Positions 5,268-7,916 of a stretch of DNA of 7,916 nt are shown piece after piece. The stretch's first letter is position 1. Each line of letters opens with the position of its first letter. The DNA is taken from the NCBI GenBank assembly GCA_021808985.1, contig JAKBAQ010000128.1, positions 1 to 7,916 on the forward strand, read 5' to 3'. Made by a program: the position numbers and the translations under genes. This DNA comes from Pseudomonadota bacterium. GTDB lineage: Bacteria; Pseudomonadota; Alphaproteobacteria; Acetobacterales; Acetobacteraceae. The notes under the pieces are model-generated. The model was not told the origin of the DNA. It did not search any database and saw nothing but the letters and a program-made list of their open reading frames with translations.

Positions 5268-6194
5268 TCACAACCGCAGCAGCGCGCGCACATGGGCGGC
5301 GGCGCTGGCGGCCAGGGCGTCGAGGTCGTAGCCGCCTTCGAGCAGGGAGACGACGCGGCCAGGGCAACAAGTGTCGCAAAGCGCCAGCAGCGCGCGCGTG
5401 AGCCAGGCGAAATCATCCTCGCGCAGGCAGAGCTGGGCCAGCGGGTCGGCCAGATGGGCGTCAAACCCGGCGGAGATGATGAGCAGCTCCGGGCGGAAGG
5501 AGGCGACGGCGGGGATGATGCCGCCCTCCCAGGCGGCGCGGAACGCAGGCCCGCCGGCGCCGGGCGGGAGGGGGACGTTCATGATGTTGCCCGCCACCCC
5601 TTGCTCGCGCGCCAGGCCGGTGCCGGGGAAGCAGGGGTGCTGGTGGGAGGAGGCGTAGAACAGGTCCGGGTCGGCGCTGAATATGTCCTGCGTGCCGTTG
5701 CCGTGATGGACATCGAAATCCACCACCGCGATGCGCTTGAGGCCCCAGCGGGCGCGGGCGTGGAGGGCGGCGATGGCGGCGTTGTTGAAGAAGCAGAAGC
5801 CCATCGCGCGGTCAGGCTCGGCATGGTGGCCGGGCGGGCGCATGGCGACGAAGGCGGCGCTGGCCCAGCCTTCCATCACCGAATCGACCGCCGCGATGGC
5901 GCCGCCGGCGGCGCGCAGGGCGGCCTCCAGCGTGCCGGGGCTGTAGACGGTGTCGCCATCGATGAGGGTTGTACGGTCAGCCGGGAGGGCCATGATGGCG
6001 GCGATGTAGTCGGGCGAATGCACGCGCGCCAGCGCCTCGAGCGGGGCTTTGGGCGCGACCTCGCGCAGCAGCGGGGTGAAGGCCGGAACCTCGAGCGCGC
6101 GCAGCACGGCGCGCAGGCGCGCGGCGCATTCAGGGTGGCCGTGCCCGGTATCATGCGCCAGGGCCGCCGGGTGCGTGAACAGGGCGACGCTCAC
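5268..6194 (-). CDS. Histone-deacetylase-family amidohydrolase (class II-like)
   Basis: Zinc amidohydrolase of 308 residues in the arginase/deacetylase fold. Bacterial members deacetylate acetylpolyamines, acetyl-lysine proteins or unknown small amides; the substrate here cannot be told. Motifs in order: H-D-T-G-H-G-H-P-E (14-22); M-R-P-P-G-H-H-A-E (118-126) with the catalytic His123/His124 pair; M-G-F-C-F-F-N-N (131-138); V-V-D-F-D-V-H-H-G-N-G-T (157-168) with zinc ligands Asp161 and His163; S-A-G-F-D-A-H (241-247) with zinc ligand Asp245; E-G-G-Y-D (286-290) with the transition-state Tyr289. All catalytic residues are present. The start is GTG (6194-6192), overlapping the TGA of the upstream TusA-like gene as GTGA, so translation is probably coupled. 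A gene of this family before xseB-ispA is a recurring alphaproteobacterial arrangement with no clear functional reason. Confidence 0.93.
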   Translation of the reverse strand: MSVALFTHPAALAHDTGHGHPECAARLRAVLRALEVPAFTPLLREVAPKAPLEALARVHSPDYIAAIMALPADRTTLIDGDTVYSPGTLEAALRAAGGAIAAVDSVMEGWASAAFVAMRPPGHHAEPDRAMGFCFFNNAAIAALHARARWGLKRIAVVDFDVHHGNGTQDIFSADPDLFYASSHQHPCFPGTGLAREQGVAGNIMNVPLPPGAGGPAFRAAWEGGIIPAVASFRPELLIISAGFDAHLADPLAQLCLREDDFAWLTRALLALCDTCCPGRVVSLLEGGYDLDALAASAAAHVRALLRL

Positions 6195-6427
6195 GGGGGG
6201 GTGGCCCTCACCTTGAGGGAGAAGCTGAACACGCCGCCGCTCTCGCTGGCGGCGACCAGCGCGTGGCCGGTGGTTTTGCAGAAATCCTTGAAATCAGCCA
6301 GGGCTTCGGGGTCGGTCGCCAGCACGCGCAGCTTCTCGCCCGCCGCCATGCCGCGCAGCGCCCGCGCGGCGCGCAGCACCGGCAGCGGGGATTTTTGAAA
6401 CTGCGCATCGATCAGACGCTCTCTCAT
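6191..6427 (-). CDS. TusA/SirA-like protein lacking the catalytic Cys
   Basis: Small protein of 78 residues matching the TusA/SirA/YedF fold in length and pattern. TusA carries a persulfide on the Cys of a C-P-x-P motif and relays sulfur to tRNA thiolation and molybdenum-cofactor enzymes. Here the motif reads K-S-P-L-P-V-L-R-A (12-20), with Ser13 (codon TCC, one base from TGC) in the Cys position. The following L-R-V-L-A-T-D-P-E-A (33-42) and D-F-x-x-F/C-x-x-T-G-H (45-55) match the family, and Cys50 is the only cysteine left. It may be a non-transferase relative, may use Cys50, or may be losing function. The ATG at 6427 lacks a clear Shine-Dalgarno sequence. It is the first gene of the minus-strand operon and overlaps the deacetylase-like gene by 4 bases. 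Confidence 0.8.
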   Translation of the reverse strand: MRERLIDAQFQKSPLPVLRAARALRGMAAGEKLRVLATDPEALADFKDFCKTTGHALVAASESGGVFSFSLKVRATPP

Positions 6428-6443
6428 GGGGGAAGAATGCGCG

Positions 6444-6469
6444 CCCGGACGCTCTTGAGCAAGACCGGG
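6444..6469. promoter_or_regulatory. Two-part dyad in the divergent 62-base gap
   Basis: Between the divergent TusA-like and ROK kinase genes, tcttg (6453-6457) and caaga (6460-6464) form a dyad around a 2-base centre. A second pair, cccgg (6444-6448) and ccggg (6465-6469), flanks it with a 4-base bulge on the left. The gap is so short that any protein bound here would affect both promoters. I see no convincing -35/-10 boxes, and short arms are expected by chance in GC-rich DNA, so this is only an operator candidate. Confidence 0.27.
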
Positions 6470-6489
6470 ATTCAGCCGAGATTGCGGGC

Positions 6490-7383
6490 ATGAGCTATCG
6501 CATCGGCATCGACCTGGGCGGCACGAAAACTGAAATCATGGTCCTTGGGCCTGGCGGCGAGGCGATTTTGTGCCGCCGCGTGGCGACACCGGCGGGTTAT
6601 GGCCAGGCGCTGGAGGCCATGGCGGCGCTGGTGCGCCAGGCGGAGGAGGAAATTGGCGCGCGCGCCAGCGTGGGGGTGGGGATTCCCGGCAGTATCAGCC
6701 CCGCCACCGGGCTGGTGAAGAACGCCAACTCCAACGCGCTGAACGGCCACCCGTTTGACCGCGACCTCGGCGCGCTGCTGGGGCGGGAGGTGCGCGTGGC
6801 CAACGATGCCAACTGCTTCGCCCTCTCGGAGGCGAGCGACGGCGCGGCGGCCGGGGCGGGGGTGGTGTTCGGCGTGATTCTGGGCACCGGATGCGGCGGG
6901 GGCATTGTGGTGAATGGGCGGATTCTGGAGGGGCGCCACCGGCTGGCCGGCGAGTGGGGGCATACCCCCCTGCCCTGGCCACGCCTGGACGAGATGCCCC
7001 TGCGCCCGTGCTGGTGCGGCCTGAGCGGCTGCATGGAGACATATGTGGCGGGGCCGGCGCTGGCGCTTGAATGCGACGGGCCGGGGGCGCGCGATGCCTC
7101 GGCCATAGCGGCGCGCGCCGGGGCGGGCGAGGCGAAGGCCATCAACGCGCTCGCCACCCATGCGGAGCGCCTGGCGCGCGGGCTGGCCGCCATCACCAAT
7201 ATTCTGGACCCTGATGTCATCGTGCTGGGGGGCGGACTCTCCAACCTGCCAGGGCTCGCGGCGGCGCTGCCGCCGCTGATGCGGCCCTATATTTTCTCCG
7301 ACACCTGCGCCCCCAATATCGTGCGCAACCTGCATGGCGATTCCTCGGGCGTGCGGGGCGCGGCATGGCTCTGGCCCGGATAG
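6490..7383 (+). CDS. ROK-family sugar kinase (fructokinase/glucokinase type)
   Basis: Cytosolic ATP-dependent hexokinase-fold kinase of 297 residues, the size of bacterial ROK fructokinases such as Mak. Seen in order: phosphate-1 loop G-I-D-L-G-G-T-K-T-E (6-15); G-I-P-G-S-I-S-P (64-71); N-A-N-S-N-A-L-N-G (78-86), the sugar-contact stretch; catalytic Asp106 in N-D-A-N-C-F; phosphate-2 loop G-T-G-C-G-G-G-I (132-139); G-E-W-G-H-T-P-L-P-W (154-163); and the ROK zinc site from His158 plus C-W-C-G-L-S-G-C (Cys174, Cys176, Cys181). There is no N-terminal helix-turn-helix, so it is an enzyme and not a ROK repressor. The exact sugar (fructose, glucose, mannose or an amino sugar) is not decided by sequence; the motifs look most like fructokinase. 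The ATG at 6490 has a poor ribosome site. It is divergent from the operon on its left, and dinB starts at the base after its stop codon. Confidence 0.93.
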   Translation: MSYRIGIDLGGTKTEIMVLGPGGEAILCRRVATPAGYGQALEAMAALVRQAEEEIGARASVGVGIPGSISPATGLVKNANSNALNGHPFDRDLGALLGREVRVANDANCFALSEASDGAAAGAGVVFGVILGTGCGGGIVVNGRILEGRHRLAGEWGHTPLPWPRLDEMPLRPCWCGLSGCMETYVAGPALALECDGPGARDASAIAARAGAGEAKAINALATHAERLARGLAAITNILDPDVIVLGGGLSNLPGLAAALPPLMRPYIFSDTCAPNIVRNLHGDSSGVRGAAWLWPG

Positions 7384-7916
7384 ATGCCCGCGATTTGCCG
7401 CGACTGCGACGCGCAGATGCCAGGGCCGGTGTGCGGGGCGTGCGGCAGCGCGCGGGCGGTGCGGCATGAGGAGCTGTTTGAACTGGCGATGGCGCATGTG
7501 GATTGCGATGCGTTCTTCGCCAGCGTGGAGAAGCGCGACCGGCCGGAATTGCGGGATTTGCCGGTGATTGTGGGCGGGGGCGCGCGCGGGGTGGTGAGCA
7601 CCTGCTGCTATGTGGCGCGGCTCTACGGGGTGCGCAGCGCGATGCCGATGTTCAAGGCGCGCGCGCTGTGCCCGAAGGCCGTGGTGATCGCGCCGGATAT
7701 GCGCAAATATGCGGCGGCTTCGGCGCAGGTAAGGCGGCTGATGGAGGCGCTGACGCCGCTGGTGCAGATGCTCTCGGTGGATGAGGCGGCGCTGGATTTG
7801 TCTGGCACGCAGGCGCTGCACCATGCGCCGCCGGCGGTAGTGCTGAACCGCTTCGCCCGGCAGGTGGAGAAAGAGGTGGGGATTACGGTTTCAATCGGCC
7901 TGGCGCGCAACCGGCT
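7384..7916 (+). CDS. dinB: DNA polymerase IV, 5' part (runs off window)
   Basis: Y-family translesion polymerase; 177 codons are visible and the frame is open to the window end. The polymerase starts around residue 37: A-H-V-D-C-D-A-F-F-A-S-V-E-K-R-D (37-52) with metal ligand Asp40 and steric-gate Phe45; P-V-I-V-G-G (60-65); G-V-V-S-T-C-C-Y-V-A-R (69-79); Y-G-V-R-S-A-M-P-M (81-89); S-V-D-E-A (131-135) with catalytic Asp133 and Glu134; V-S-I-G-L-A-R-N (169-176), cut off after the next residue. Before it lies a 35-residue extension with C5-x2-C8-x8-C17-x2-C20, a likely zinc ribbon known from alphaproteobacterial homologues. Position 136 is Ala where relatives usually have Phe. ATG 7384 abuts the kinase stop (TAGATG), suggesting translational coupling; a later ATG at 7489 would drop the cysteines. 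The palm end, little finger and clamp-binding motif are outside the window. Confidence 0.94.
   Translation, partial: MPAICRDCDAQMPGPVCGACGSARAVRHEELFELAMAHVDCDAFFASVEKRDRPELRDLPVIVGGGARGVVSTCCYVARLYGVRSAMPMFKARALCPKAVVIAPDMRKYAAASAQVRRLMEALTPLVQMLSVDEAALDLSGTQALHHAPPAVVLNRFARQVEKEVGITVSIGLARNR

Noticed and set aside
5172..6398. Plus-strand frame of 408 codons opposite the deacetylase-like gene
   Set aside because: Antisense shadow with low-complexity composition and no recognisable domain; the minus-strand gene has every zinc and catalytic residue.
6472..7824. Minus-strand frame of 450 codons opposite the kinase and dinB
   Set aside because: Arg/His/Pro-rich antisense frame crossing two genuine genes; no domain seen.

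Overview
The window is GC-rich (very high in the coding regions) and reads as a chromosomal segment of an alphaproteobacterium. The Acetobacteraceae are my best guess, with low certainty. The reasons are a histone-deacetylase-like gene/xseB/ispA/tlyA gene order, a DNA polymerase IV with an N-terminal four-cysteine extension of the kind I associate with alphaproteobacteria, and AT-rich palindromic intergenic repeats inside otherwise GC-rich DNA. No tRNA, rRNA, CRISPR array, phage gene or transposase gene was seen.

Left part (1-3331) is loosely packed. Three same-orientation copies of one intergenic repeat (28-202, 1757-1889, 3143-3331) separate an NAD-dependent aldehyde dehydrogenase (323-1750, +), a small Pro/Ala-rich lipoprotein (1887-2285, -) and a ChrR-like NAD(P)H:FMN/quinone reductase (2591-3145, +). 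Each copy carries two strong adjacent palindromes, usually enclosed by an outer stem. Two copies sit between convergent genes, and their edges coincide with the stop codons of the neighbouring genes. A 305-base divergent gap (2286-2590) holds the promoters of the lipoprotein and reductase genes and one doubtful 23-codon ORF with a good Shine-Dalgarno sequence.

Middle part (3329-6427, all on the minus strand) is a compact operon read from 6427 down to 3329: TusA-like protein, histone-deacetylase-family amidohydrolase, exonuclease VII small subunit (xseB), farnesyl diphosphate synthase (ispA), rRNA 2'-O-methyltransferase (tlyA). Gaps run from a 4-base overlap to 31 bases. It mixes isoprenoid synthesis, DNA repair and ribosome modification, so it is a syntenic housekeeping cluster rather than one pathway. 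Two departures stand out. The TusA-like protein has Ser in place of the usual catalytic Cys, and no dxs lies between ispA and tlyA, where I would expect it in many alphaproteobacteria.

Right part (6490-7916, +) starts divergently from that operon across a 62-base gap. It carries a ROK-family sugar kinase (probably fructokinase/glucokinase type) and, directly abutting its stop codon, the 5' part of dinB (DNA polymerase IV), which runs off the window.

The least explained and most interesting signal is the three-copy structured repeat; everything else belongs to recognisable families.
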